In this document: in pieces, positions 37,827 to 46,150 of the stretch | Position numbering within the stretch: the first letter of the stretch is position 1 | Layout of the letters: the number at the start of each line of letters is the position of its first letter | Assembly (NCBI RefSeq): GCF_017873855.1 | Contig: NZ_JAGGKR010000001.1 | Location: forward strand, 2,051,529-2,115,528 | Source of the DNA: Methanolinea mesophila | GTDB taxonomy: Archaea; Halobacteriota; Methanomicrobia; Methanomicrobiales; Methanospirillaceae | Length of the DNA stretch: 64,000 nucleotides | Direction of reading: 5' to 3' | Position numbers and translations under genes: made by a program | The notes under the pieces: generated by a model | Told to the model about the DNA's origin: nothing | What the model saw: the letters and a program-made list of their open reading frames with translations, nothing else | Database searches by the model: none

Positions 37827-38815
37827 GCGGTCCTCTCCTTTCCCATTATCTGTTGGGCAAGTTTCCTTATAAGGGGTTCCAGCACCGGCGGGTACCATCC
37901 CTTCTCGATGTAGCGGGGGTAGATGCAAAGCCGTTCTTTCAGGACTGCATCGCCGACAATGGTCTGTAGTTGGTCGAGCTCCGGCCACGGGTGTCCGGGG
38001 TTGACGTAATCGATGGTCAGGGGGGAGACTCCGCCGAGGTCGTCCACCCCGCAGTCGATCAGCCGGGACGCGTCCGCGAGGTTCGGGGGGATCTGGACCG
38101 CCACTTCGTCAGGGAGAATATCCCGGGCCAGCCGGATCGTTTCGCAGATCTCATCCGGCCCCACCCCCCGGACCCCCGCCATGGGGGTGCCAGCCTTCGG
38201 GCAGAAGTTCTGGATGATGACCTCCTGGATATGCCCGTAACGCCGGGAAAGGTCCCGGATCACCTCGAGCGACTCCACGCGGTCGGCCCTGGTCTCCCCG
38301 ATCCCGAGCAGGAGCCCGGTGGTGAACGGGATCCGGAGCATCCCCGCCTCTTCCATCATCCGGACCCGTACTTCCGGGTCCTTTCCTGCCGAGTTTATAT
38401 GTGCCGGGACCCGTGCGGTGGTCTCGAGCATCAGGCCCATGCTCGCGTTGACCTGCCGCAGCCGGTCCATCTCCTGGTAGGTGAGGATGCCGGCGTTGGT
38501 ATGAGGGAGGAGACCGGCGGCAATGCTCCTGTTGCAGAGGTGCTCGCAATACTCGAGGATATCGGAAAAACCGGTGGTCTCGCGGAGCCTCGCGGTGAAC
38601 CCCGTCTCGAGCCCCGGCCGCTCCCCGAAGGTGAAGAGCGCCTCGGTACAGCCGAGCGTCGCCCCCCGGGCCAGGGTGTGCTCAACCTCCGCAGGACGAA
38701 GGATGCATTCCCCGTCGACCGGGGTGCGGAAGCAGCAGTACCCGCACCGGTTGTGGCACACGGTGGTCAGGGGGAGAAAGACGTTCTTCGAGAAGGTGAT
38801 TTCCCGGGACGGCAT
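37823..38815 (-). CDS. cofG: FO synthase subunit CofG (radical SAM)
   Basis: 330 aa from MPSREITFSKNVFLPL; an ATG three codons upstream (38824) is an alternative. The radical SAM cluster CxxxCxxC is Cys20/24/27 (CHNRCGYC). GITR-like parts include LLLGIGETRADRVESL and QNFCPKAGTPM. With CofH it makes the deazaflavin FO of coenzyme F420. It diverges from cofC, another F420 gene, across about 114 bp, and overlaps purC. Confidence 0.94.
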   Translation of the reverse strand: MPSREITFSKNVFLPLTTVCHNRCGYCCFRTPVDGECILRPAEVEHTLARGATLGCTEALFTFGERPGLETGFTARLRETTGFSDILEYCEHLCNRSIAAGLLPHTNAGILTYQEMDRLRQVNASMGLMLETTARVPAHINSAGKDPEVRVRMMEEAGMLRIPFTTGLLLGIGETRADRVESLEVIRDLSRRYGHIQEVIIQNFCPKAGTPMAGVRGVGPDEICETIRLARDILPDEVAVQIPPNLADASRLIDCGVDDLGGVSPLTIDYVNPGHPWPELDQLQTIVGDAVLKERLCIYPRYIEKGWYPPVLEPLIRKLAQQIMGKERTA

Positions 38816-38929
38816 GGTTACCATATCATGCACCTGATCCCTAATAATTGCCCCGAATGCGGATTTCTGAGTTCCCGAATGCGCATTACGATGCTTTTTT
38901 GAACCATCGTCTCCAACCCCGCTAAGTAT

Positions 38930-39562
38930 ATGGGAATCCCCGCGGTCATCCCCTTCAAGCCGGTCAACCCCAAGACCCGGCTCTCCTGCGTGCTCGACCA
39001 GCCCGAGCGGGAGAAGTTCGCCGAGACCATGCTCGCCGACGTGGTGAACGCGGTGGAAGACGCAGGGTGCGACCCGCTTATCCTCTCGACGCACCCCTAC
39101 AACTTCGACCGGGTGCCGGTGCGCGAAGACCCCACCGGGCTCAACGAGGCGCTCAACGCGATCCTTTCGGAGGAAAGGGGCCCCCTCATGATCATCATGG
39201 CCGACCTCCCTCTTGCAACGGGAGAGGCGGTGGAACGGTTGATCTCCACCCGGGAGGATATCGCCCTGGTCCCCGGAAGGGGCGGAGGGACGAACGCCAT
39301 CTACCTCTCCCGGGCGGACCTCTACCGGGTGGACTATTACGGGGCGAGTTTTCTGAAGCATCGCAGGATCGCGCTCGAGCGGGGTCTTTCACTCAGGGTG
39401 GTGGACTCGTTCCGCCTCCATACCGACGTCGACGAGAAAGAGGACCTTGTGGAGCTGCTCATCCACGGGGCGGGGCTTTCCCGGGGGTTCCTCGAAGGAC
39501 TGGGCTTCTCTCTCTCCATAGAGAAGGGAAGGGTGGGTGTGGTCCGGGAAAGAAAGGAATAG
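38930..39562 (+). CDS. cofC: 2-phospho-L-lactate guanylyltransferase (CofC)
   Basis: 210 aa. It has the nucleotidyltransferase fold: IPFKPVNPKTRLSCVL, IIMADLPLA with the metal aspartate, and VPGRGGGTNAIYL. It activates 2-phospholactate (or phosphoenolpyruvate in some lineages) for F420 side-chain synthesis. No Shine-Dalgarno precedes the ATG, so the message may be leaderless. It is adjacent to divergent cofG. Confidence 0.94.
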   Translation: MGIPAVIPFKPVNPKTRLSCVLDQPEREKFAETMLADVVNAVEDAGCDPLILSTHPYNFDRVPVREDPTGLNEALNAILSEERGPLMIIMADLPLATGEAVERLISTREDIALVPGRGGGTNAIYLSRADLYRVDYYGASFLKHRRIALERGLSLRVVDSFRLHTDVDEKEDLVELLIHGAGLSRGFLEGLGFSLSIEKGRVGVVRERKE

Positions 39563-39711
39563 CCTGGATTACAGTATTTTTCATTGTTCCATTACGGGGG
39601 TGTGTCCTATTTCGGCGGAGTCCCGGATCTTTTTGGAATCCCAATCCACTCATAATTTTTCGAAAGCAATATTATCCCGGCCTCCATTAGTCCTTTTGAG
39701 CAGTGAAACTC

Positions 39712-40251
39712 ATGAGCAAGAAACATCACGGCGAACAACATTCCAGTGAAAAGAACGAGGAGAAGTCGCCCTCGGTCAACAAGGTGGTGGCGATCATCAT
39801 CATCTTCTGTTTCATCGGGATTATGCCGATTCTGACCCTCTGGAGTGTACCCCCGGTACATCCCATTACGCCGACCGCGCCCCCTCCGGCAAGTGTGGTG
39901 AATGCCGCCGGTGCTGCGGGGATGAAGGTCTGCAGCACAGGCCCTGTCACCTATAAGAATGCGGGTATCGAGACCGCCTCTCTCTACCAGCTCTCGACCG
40001 ACTGCGGGAAGGTGACCCAGAGTAACTCTGTCGCGGTCCTGGTGGTGGAATTTTCCAGCGTTAATGCCATGAACAGTGTAATAAGCATCGCCTTAAGCCA
40101 GTTATCGAGCTACGAGGCAGTGAATTACATCGCCTACACCGACGGCACCCAGGTCATCATTGTCAAAGGGTCTCCCGGGAATTCGTACGTGCAGCAGGTC
40201 GGTACATCGTTAGAGGAACAGGGCGCGGTTGAGTTCGCGTCCGGTTCCTGA
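39712..40251 (+). CDS. Membrane-anchored protein of unknown function
   Basis: 179 aa from the ATG at 39712 (MSKKHHGEQHSSEKNEEK); an in-frame GTG three codons upstream is possible. A hydrophilic N-terminus and one TM segment (about residues 24-45, VVAIIIIFCFIGIMPILTL) are followed by a Pro/Thr spacer and an external domain with two cysteines (about 75 and 94). A single small alpha/beta domain is likely outside the cell. The family was not recognised. Confidence 0.72.
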   Translation: MSKKHHGEQHSSEKNEEKSPSVNKVVAIIIIFCFIGIMPILTLWSVPPVHPITPTAPPPASVVNAAGAAGMKVCSTGPVTYKNAGIETASLYQLSTDCGKVTQSNSVAVLVVEFSSVNAMNSVISIALSQLSSYEAVNYIAYTDGTQVIIVKGSPGNSYVQQVGTSLEEQGAVEFASGS

Positions 40252-40364
40252 CACTTTCCGGGAGACCAGATCTCCTCTTTTTCCTTCCGGGCCCGGACGT
40301 GCCGTTGGGCGCGATGCAGTGGTGCCTGGGACGTGTTTGTATCCGGCGACGTCCCGCTCCCGGT

Positions 40365-41018
40365 TCAGTCCCTGATATTTTCCTGCTCCCGGGCTCGCCA
40401 CCACGCGAGGAGGACCTCACCAAACAACGCCATCGCGATGACGAGAATGCCTCCGGCAAGGAACACGGTGAGGAGCGTGGAATCGTGTGCGAGGATGTCC
40501 GGTGGTGCGGCGGGCGGCGGGGCGGACACCGGTTCGAGCCTCCCTCCGCCGAGGAGGGGTTCGGGAGCGGGAGAGAGTAATCTCGCCACTACCGCGACTG
40601 CGAGGGTCCCGAGGACGAAGATGCCGAAGATCGAGGAGTACCGGAGGAGCATTGTTTTGAGATCGACCTTTTTAGGGGCGACCACGAGGATCTGCTTCTT
40701 CAGGGCGTAGAATTTCACGGGCCGCCCCTTGACGCTGTACCGTTCCTCCGCGACCTCGATGACCCCCGCATCGAGGAGGTTTGCGATATGGTAGGTCAGG
40801 CCGGAGATGGGGACCTCGAGCATCTCGGAGATGGTGGAGAGCGGCGCCGGGCCTTCTTCGAGCACCTGGAGGATCTGCCCTGCGGTCCTGCTCGCGATGG
40901 CCTTCGCGATCTTCTGCGCCCGCTCGTCGCCGGGTTCGAGGATGATCACCGGTTCCTTGTTCCGTGAGTCCACCGGTTCTTCCCTGGTCTCTCCCCCGGC
41001 CCCGGTCTCTCCCGTCAT
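40365..41018 (-). CDS. Membrane-tethered winged-helix regulator
   Basis: 217 aa. A charged N-terminal tail (1-30) precedes an ArsR-like winged helix (about 32-110: RTAGQILQVLEEGPAPLSTI, VPISGLTYHIANLLDAGVI). Two TM helices follow at about 128-148 and 183-207, separated by a Pro/Ala-rich loop. The DNA-binding half should face the cytoplasm while the loop senses outside or in the membrane. This HTH-plus-2TM design is recurrent in methanogens. The gene stands next to a lipoprotein gene, 19 bp apart. Confidence 0.85.
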   Translation of the reverse strand: MTGETGAGGETREEPVDSRNKEPVIILEPGDERAQKIAKAIASRTAGQILQVLEEGPAPLSTISEMLEVPISGLTYHIANLLDAGVIEVAEERYSVKGRPVKFYALKKQILVVAPKKVDLKTMLLRYSSIFGIFVLGTLAVAVVARLLSPAPEPLLGGGRLEPVSAPPPAAPPDILAHDSTLLTVFLAGGILVIAMALFGEVLLAWWRAREQENIRD

Positions 41019-41036
41019 GGATCCCTTACTCTCCGT

Positions 41037-41297
41037 TCATCCCGGATGGGTACTCCGGAAGAGCTCCCATTCGTCCACTTCGGTCCCGTTCGGGAACTTA
41101 CAATACCCGCATTGACTTCCCTGTGCGTCAGTGTGGATCACCGACTCGTACCCGAGCGAATGACAGTAGAGTGTCGCGGGGTTTCCCATGGGGGCCTGGT
41201 CGGTACCGGCGGAAATCTGCTGCTGCTGGGTGCACCCTACAAAGAGGAGGCAGAACAGCAGGAGTATGCCGGACACGATGATCATGAACCGCTTCAT
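41037..41297 (-). CDS. DUF333 lipoprotein
   Basis: 86 aa. A lipoprotein signal peptide with lipobox FVGC (Cys22) is followed by one DUF333 unit: NPATLYCHSLGYESVIHTD, QCGYCKFPNGTEVDEWELF. DUF333 is a small Cys-containing exported domain of unknown role, often annotated as hemolysin-like. It is upstream of the membrane-tethered regulator on the same strand and related to the two-repeat protein just upstream. Confidence 0.85.
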   Translation of the reverse strand: MKRFMIIVSGILLLFCLLFVGCTQQQQISAGTDQAPMGNPATLYCHSLGYESVIHTDAQGSQCGYCKFPNGTEVDEWELFRSTHPG

Positions 41298-41455
41298 CCG
41301 AAATTTCTCCTATTCTTCGCTATATCAGGTATCATCATCCCGACTCTAACATTTTGTGATCCACAGGGAGATCCCGGATAAAAGAAGGGGTGTGCCGGGT
41401 GTTCCCGCCCGGACATCCGTACCGGGCGGGTGAACGGCAGGTGGCGAATGTCACC

Positions 41456-42160
41456 TTATTGTGCGAGCAGGCTCGCGATAAGCGACTGCCGGAAGGACTG
41501 CCCGTCGCCCAGGAGGGAGGCGACGGTCGTCCCGGAGTGCACCCTGGAGAGCGCGTCGTCCGCGCCGGATGCATGGAAAAAGTCCCGTCCGTCCCCGTTC
41601 CTGTAGGTGAACAGGTCGTGCTTGTACACGAAGTCGTCAGATCGGATGAGGCTCGTGAATCCTGTGGAAGGATCCGGCATACCGATTACGGGATCGGTCC
41701 CCGCGTCCTGTGCTGCGAGGTATTCGCGGTAGGCTTCCCAGGCATCGCGTTCGGTCCCGTCGGGGAGTATGATGACGCCGTACTGGCCGCCCTGTTCATC
41801 GGTCCGGGTCTCGTACTGGTACCCCATCTCGTCGGCCCACACCGCGGACGGATTCGGCATCCCGATCATGGGGCCGTCCTGCTGGTTCGGGTCATCCTGT
41901 GCTGCGAGGTATTCGCGGTAGGCCTCCCAGGCATCGCGCTCGGTCCCGTCGGGGAGTATGATGACGCCGTACTGGCCGCCCTGTTCGTCGGTCCGGGTCG
42001 CATATCCGTATCCCATCTCCGCAGCCCATACGGCCGAGGGATCCGGCATCCCTATGATCATTCCCTGGTCGGACGACCCTGTCCCCGCGTCCGCGAATAC
42101 CGGGACCGTCATACATGCCGCGGTCAAAAATAGTGCGGCTATTATCCACTGTATCTTCAT
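41456..42160 (-). CDS. Exported protein with two near-identical DUF333 repeats
   Basis: 234 aa from the ATG at 42160 (MKIQWIIAALFL), with GGAGGAACACCAT before it. A signal peptide (1-23) is followed by two copies of a 63-residue unit, each with IGMP(D/N)PSAVWA, QGGQYGVIILPDGTERDAW and EAYREYLAAQD. The cysteines usual in DUF333 are absent in both. A different C-terminal part (about 150-234) starts with a third IGMPDPS. The DNA of the two repeats is nearly identical, pointing to recent duplication. Confidence 0.82.
   Translation of the reverse strand: MKIQWIIAALFLTAACMTVPVFADAGTGSSDQGMIIGMPDPSAVWAAEMGYGYATRTDEQGGQYGVIILPDGTERDAWEAYREYLAAQDDPNQQDGPMIGMPNPSAVWADEMGYQYETRTDEQGGQYGVIILPDGTERDAWEAYREYLAAQDAGTDPVIGMPDPSTGFTSLIRSDDFVYKHDLFTYRNGDGRDFFHASGADDALSRVHSGTTVASLLGDGQSFRQSLIASLLAQ
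41706..42010 (-). repeat. 189-bp direct duplication inside the DUF333 gene
   Basis: The block beginning TCCTGTGCTGCGAGG at 41706 recurs at 41895, an offset of 189 bp (63 codons). Only a few substitutions are seen across about 110 bp, so the reading frame is kept. The high DNA identity indicates a young tandem duplication. Confidence 0.85.
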
Positions 42161-42685
42161 ATGGTGTTCCTCCGTCGAGGCGACCCCGGCCGTGCGTCCC
42201 ACCCGGGCCTTGGAGTCGGGCGGGCCTCATGCCGGTGCCACCTTAACAGCTTCAATCAATGATATTCGAAGAAATAAACCATTCTGTGGGTTCAAAATTT
42301 TTTATACCCATGGGCAGCGCACTTCCCGGAGTGACATAAATTCGAAAGTGGGTGCTGTTTTTGGTCCTTCTTGTCCGGCGGTGGTTCCGGACACGGCATG
42401 AATTGACTACTATTTCCAAACGTGTAGTACGTGTTCCTTTGGTGAGCGGTATTGCGGATGCCGTCTGAATAACCTGTGGAGGGTGTAGTGCGTGTTCCTT
42501 TGGTGAGCAGTATTGCGGATGCCGTCTGAATAACCTGTGCGAGCGCGTATGCGTTCTCCTCCATGTCCGATAGTCCGGAAACCGAAGAACCGTAACTTTG
42601 ATTCCATGATATTTCCCGGGACAGGGATGTCTTGCCCCAGGACTAATCGCGTAAGGGGCGATTCCCCCCGTTCCACCCGCCAGAT
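42161..42685 (+). other. 525-bp gap with no convincing gene
   Basis: Short open frames here overlap the 61-bp tandem repeat and have no start signals or coding bias. The left edge holds the promoter region of the DUF333 protein. Composition is more AT-rich than neighbouring genes. Confidence 0.5.
42423..42544. repeat. Two tandem copies of a 61-bp unit
   Basis: The unit begins TGTAGTACGTGTTCCTTTGG at 42423 and TGTAGTGCGTGTTCCTTTGG at 42484. Nearly all bases match. The copies are directly adjacent with no spacer, so this is a tandem duplication rather than a CRISPR array. Period 61 is not a multiple of three, so it is non-coding. Confidence 0.85.
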
Positions 42686-43753
42686 CTATCCGGCGGTAAT
42701 GCCAAGGAATTCGGCGTACCGTTGTGCGGCAGCGGAAAACGCCTCCGCTTCGCCCCGGCGAAACGGCGTGAACGGAGTAGGGACGATGCGTACGCTGCCG
42801 TTCTTCACGGTCTTTTTCCAGGTACCTGCTATATGGCCGTCGATCACAATGGTAGGAGTGATTATCCCGTTCTTAAGGACCAGGGACCTCCATTTTCCAT
42901 GGCCGGCCATGGCGCTCCGGTCCTTGTACCCGACGAGGAACTCGTCATAGGCGGGGAGAAGGTGCATCGCGGGAGGTTCTTCTTCCGCCGAGGCCGTGTT
43001 CCCGGGGCCTATGAAGCTCAGGTTATCAAGCTCTGTCCGGATGAGCCCGGGAGCGGCCGCTTCGAGTCCTGCCCGTGCGTCTGAGGCCGGAAGTCCCGAC
43101 CACCAGGTGAAATCTTTCAGGGTTGCGGGACCGTGGCTGGTGAAGTACCGCCTGGCGAGCTCACGGAGGGCATCGCTCCGGTCCTTAAGTTCCCTTCCCG
43201 GCGGATACGGCCCGGGCGAGGCGAACACGGGTGCGTTTCCGCACATCCCACGCTGGACGATGAGCCCCTCGAGTGACGCCCGCTGGAGCATATAGACGTA
43301 CCTCTGCCCCCCGGTCAAGATACCGCGATCCTCGAGAATTGCACGGAGCGAGGGGCGGTCCAGCGCGTTTCCGTCCTGAAGGGCCTCCCGGATCACCCTG
43401 CTGCTCCGGGCAAGAGTATGGTCGTCGAGCCCCAGCTCACGGTATCTCCGGGCGTTCTTCCGTATCACGACCGGTCCAACCAGCCCGAGCAGCCACCGGA
43501 GGTCGCAGGCAGCCACAAGGTGCAGGGTCCCCCGAAGCGCCCAGGTCCGCACGATCTCCTTCCCGGCGAACGCCTGCTCGATGGCCGCGTCCGTGCTGCC
43601 CGGAAGGCGGAGCCCGACGGCCCACTTTGATCCCGCATAGTCCTGGGCCTGTACCGCTCCCATATGCATAACAACCTCCGAAGGGCTGGTGCACGCGGAG
43701 GCGGCGATCTGCTGGTTTATGACGCGTTCCAGGGCTATCTCCTTTTGATTCAC
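42686..43753 (-). CDS. Winged-helix DNA-binding domain protein (HTH_42 / YcaQ-related)
   Basis: 355 aa. It has the family layout: N-terminal INQQIAASACTSPSEVVMHM, GAVQAQDYAGSKWAVGLRL, IVRTWALRGTLHLVAACDL and a late LLPAYDEFLVGYKDRS followed by a C-terminal beta part with GTWKK. Distant relatives act in DNA interstrand-crosslink repair, but the function of this branch is unknown. It is followed on the same strand by a DUF1697 gene upstream, 16 bp apart, so the two may be co-transcribed. Confidence 0.85.
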   Translation of the reverse strand: MNQKEIALERVINQQIAASACTSPSEVVMHMGAVQAQDYAGSKWAVGLRLPGSTDAAIEQAFAGKEIVRTWALRGTLHLVAACDLRWLLGLVGPVVIRKNARRYRELGLDDHTLARSSRVIREALQDGNALDRPSLRAILEDRGILTGGQRYVYMLQRASLEGLIVQRGMCGNAPVFASPGPYPPGRELKDRSDALRELARRYFTSHGPATLKDFTWWSGLPASDARAGLEAAAPGLIRTELDNLSFIGPGNTASAEEEPPAMHLLPAYDEFLVGYKDRSAMAGHGKWRSLVLKNGIITPTIVIDGHIAGTWKKTVKNGSVRIVPTPFTPFRRGEAEAFSAAAQRYAEFLGITAG

Positions 43754-43769
43754 TCTCTTTGGCCCTCTC

Positions 43770-44312
43770 TCATTCTTTTACCATCTCCGCCAGTGCGGTT
43801 ACGGTCTTCCAGTTCCTGGTCGTTGCGACGAGCGCGAGTCTCTTCTCGAAGAAGGCGTTCGAAAATTTCGTCCTGCCGTACCCCTGGGGACAACAGAGGT
43901 AGATTTCAGTTCCCCTGACAATGAAACGGTCCGTCTCATCCCGCACCCTGTACATCTCACCGACTGGACCGGCCGCGGGCAGACCCGAAAGAAACGTGAC
44001 GTGCAGAGCCCCGGGGTTGCATGATTTTTCCCTTAAAAAGGGATTATCCAGGGCTATCCGGGAGAGTTCCTCCCCTGTCCGGAGAAGAACCTTTACCGGG
44101 AAGCCTGTCGCCCCGGCGAGGGAGTCCTCAATGGTCGTCGCCAGGGTATCCGACTCCCGGTCCGGGGCATCGAACAGCACGTTCCCGCTCCTGAGATAGG
44201 TCCTGATATTCTCCAGTCCCAGGGACCGGTACAGCATCCCAAGGTCCTCCATCTTCACCGTCGTGTTCGGGCCGACGTTGATCCCCCGGAGGAGAGAGAC
44301 GAATGTGGTCAT
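43770..44312 (-). CDS. DUF1697 family protein
   Basis: 180 aa from the ATG at 44312 (MTTFVSLLRGINVGPNTTVKM is the family start; in-frame residues further upstream are leader). LGLENIRTYLRSGNVLFDA, TGFPVKVLLRTGEEL and a late GRTKFSNAFFEKRL with TTRNWKTV are typical. The family is mostly bacterial and uncharacterised. The neighbour downstream on this strand is the winged-helix gene. Confidence 0.88.
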   Translation of the reverse strand: MTTFVSLLRGINVGPNTTVKMEDLGMLYRSLGLENIRTYLRSGNVLFDAPDRESDTLATTIEDSLAGATGFPVKVLLRTGEELSRIALDNPFLREKSCNPGALHVTFLSGLPAAGPVGEMYRVRDETDRFIVRGTEIYLCCPQGYGRTKFSNAFFEKRLALVATTRNWKTVTALAEMVKE

Positions 44313-44611
44313 CGTTTCAGACCCGTTTTTGTGTACAGGATGATTTATCCTTTCTTCCTCCTCGCCGGGAAAACACTGTTTTCCAAGGCGTTCCTCCGTC
44401 ACTCCACTGATCGGTATGACGGAGTGGGGAGTGACTGACAACGGTGCTGGTCCGGAAGACCTTAAGCATGATGCTTTGTTGTTCACATGCAGAAAAAATT
44501 CGTCCCGGCTGATCGCAATCCCGGCATTGAAAGGGAAAGAGGTTCCGTGGACTGTTCTCTTTCCACCGCTCCTTTTTTCTTCTAAAACCCCGATATCCCC
44601 TCGGGAAATGT

Positions 44612-45115
44612 ATGCCGGGAACCATTCTTGTCGCGTATGTATCGCCCAAGGGATCGACTGCCGGGATCGCGGAGGCCATCGGGGACGAGCTCCGGCTCGC
44701 TGGGTACCGTGTCGACGTCACGGAACTGAAAGAAGTGTCATCTCTCGAGAGTTACCAGGCGGTGATTATCGGGGGGCCCTTCTATATGGGAAAAATCGTG
44801 GGGGATGTGAAGAAATTCGTCGGCCGTTTCCGGGACGCACTGGGAACGCTGCCGGTCGCTGCGTTTGCCGTGGGGGTGGCCCCTGTCAACGCAACCCCTG
44901 CCGACATCGAAAAGGCGCGGGAGATCTTCCATTCGACGCTCGACCCCGTGAAGCCGGTCGCAGAGGCCCTCTTTGCCGGGAAAATCGACCGTGAGAAGCT
45001 GTCATTTGTCCAGAAATGGATGGTGGAAAAGGTGAAAGCCCCGATCGGCGATTTCCGAGACTGGGACGCTATCGCGGCGTGGGCGAGGGAGCTCCCGGGG
45101 AAGTTCGGGATGTAG
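44612..45115 (+). CDS. Flavodoxin-domain protein
   Basis: 167 aa. The FMN-phosphate loop is SPKGSTAGIAEAIG near residue 11, followed by AVIIGGPFYMGKIVGDVKKF in the 50s-70s and a typical flavodoxin fold. It resembles the flavodoxin/HemG-like group of methanogens (menaquinone-independent protoporphyrinogen oxidase family by fold). It is probably a small electron carrier or FMN oxidoreductase. It is the first plus-strand gene before the AHSA1-DUF1801 gene. Confidence 0.85.
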   Translation: MPGTILVAYVSPKGSTAGIAEAIGDELRLAGYRVDVTELKEVSSLESYQAVIIGGPFYMGKIVGDVKKFVGRFRDALGTLPVAAFAVGVAPVNATPADIEKAREIFHSTLDPVKPVAEALFAGKIDREKLSFVQKWMVEKVKAPIGDFRDWDAIAAWARELPGKFGM

Positions 45116-45216
45116 GTGTCCGGGCTTTCACTCACGGTCCGGTCTGATCGACGAAGGACAACTATTTACCCCGGTGGCTGGAACAGGGCATGCGATGAGA
45201 TGAGAGAGGATTGGAA

Positions 45217-46077
45217 ATGTCAAAGCGAAACGATAACCGGGAATTGTTCTATACGCGGACATTCAACGCGCCGCGTGAACGGGTATGGGATGCATGGACC
45301 CGGCCGGAACTATTCGGGCGCTGGTGGGGGCCTAAAATATTCAGCGTACCTCTCGTGAAGACGGACCTCCGTGAAGGAGGCAGCTACCTCTGGTGCATGC
45401 GTTCTCCCGAGGGGAGGGATTTCTGCAATACGGGGGAGTTCCGTGAGATCGTTCCCCCTGAGCGGATTGTGTTCTCCCAGAAATTCGCCGATACAGGAGG
45501 CCGGGTGCTCCCTGCAGCGGAATTCGGCCTCCCCGGAGACTGGCCTCCCGAGATCCTCGTCACCGTGAGGTTCGGGACGAAGGGGAAAAAAACCATAATG
45601 ACCGTAACGGAATCCGGTATCCCCGAAGAGATGAGAGGTCCTGCATCGGCAGGCATGAACGAGTCCCTGGACAAGCTTGCGGGCGTTGTCGAGGAAGATC
45701 TTGTCTCTACCGCCGGGGAATCCGACTCCGTGGACGAGTTTGTCGCCAGGAAGGTGCTGCCCGAATTCCAGCCGGTAGTTGCGATGCTCCGGGAGTTGAT
45801 GCGGGAAGAGGCTCCCGGGGCGAAAGAGGTGATCGCCTATGGCATCCCCGCATACAAAGGGAAGAAGTTGATCGCCGTAATAAACCCGACAAAGAACTAC
45901 GTCACCTTCGGCTTCGGCCGCGGGGCCGAGTTCGAGGATAGGTATGAGCTCCTCCAGGGAGAAGGGCATGTTTCGAAGCACGTGAAGATCAAGAAGACCC
46001 GGGACATTGACAGGAACGTGCTGAGGTATTACATACAGCAGGCGGTCCGTCTCGACGAGGAATCCGCGAAGAACTAA
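45217..46077 (+). CDS. Fusion: AHSA1/SRPBCC domain plus DUF1801
   Basis: 286 aa from the ATG at 45217, with GAGAGGATTGG just upstream. The first part (about 1-158) is an SRPBCC/AHSA1 ligand-binding domain: RTFNAPRERVWDAWTRPEL, GGSYLWCMRSPEG and FGTKGKKTIMTVTESG. The second (about 170-286) is DUF1801: SVDEFVARKVLPEFQ, EVIAYGIPAYKGKKL and GRGAEF. Both occur as separate small proteins elsewhere, so the join is unusual. No frameshift is needed. Substrate unknown. Confidence 0.82.
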   Translation: MSKRNDNRELFYTRTFNAPRERVWDAWTRPELFGRWWGPKIFSVPLVKTDLREGGSYLWCMRSPEGRDFCNTGEFREIVPPERIVFSQKFADTGGRVLPAAEFGLPGDWPPEILVTVRFGTKGKKTIMTVTESGIPEEMRGPASAGMNESLDKLAGVVEEDLVSTAGESDSVDEFVARKVLPEFQPVVAMLRELMREEAPGAKEVIAYGIPAYKGKKLIAVINPTKNYVTFGFGRGAEFEDRYELLQGEGHVSKHVKIKKTRDIDRNVLRYYIQQAVRLDEESAKN

Positions 46078-46150
46078 ACCCTCCCCCGGATCCTGAACGG
46101 AGACAACCCGGAGTTTTGGAAAAAAACCGGCTTTCTTTTTCTTCACAAGT

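Noticed and set aside
42292-42676. Two minus-strand frames with a repeated peptide
   Set aside because: The repetition comes from the 61-bp DNA tandem repeat read in two frames. There are no start signals or coding bias.
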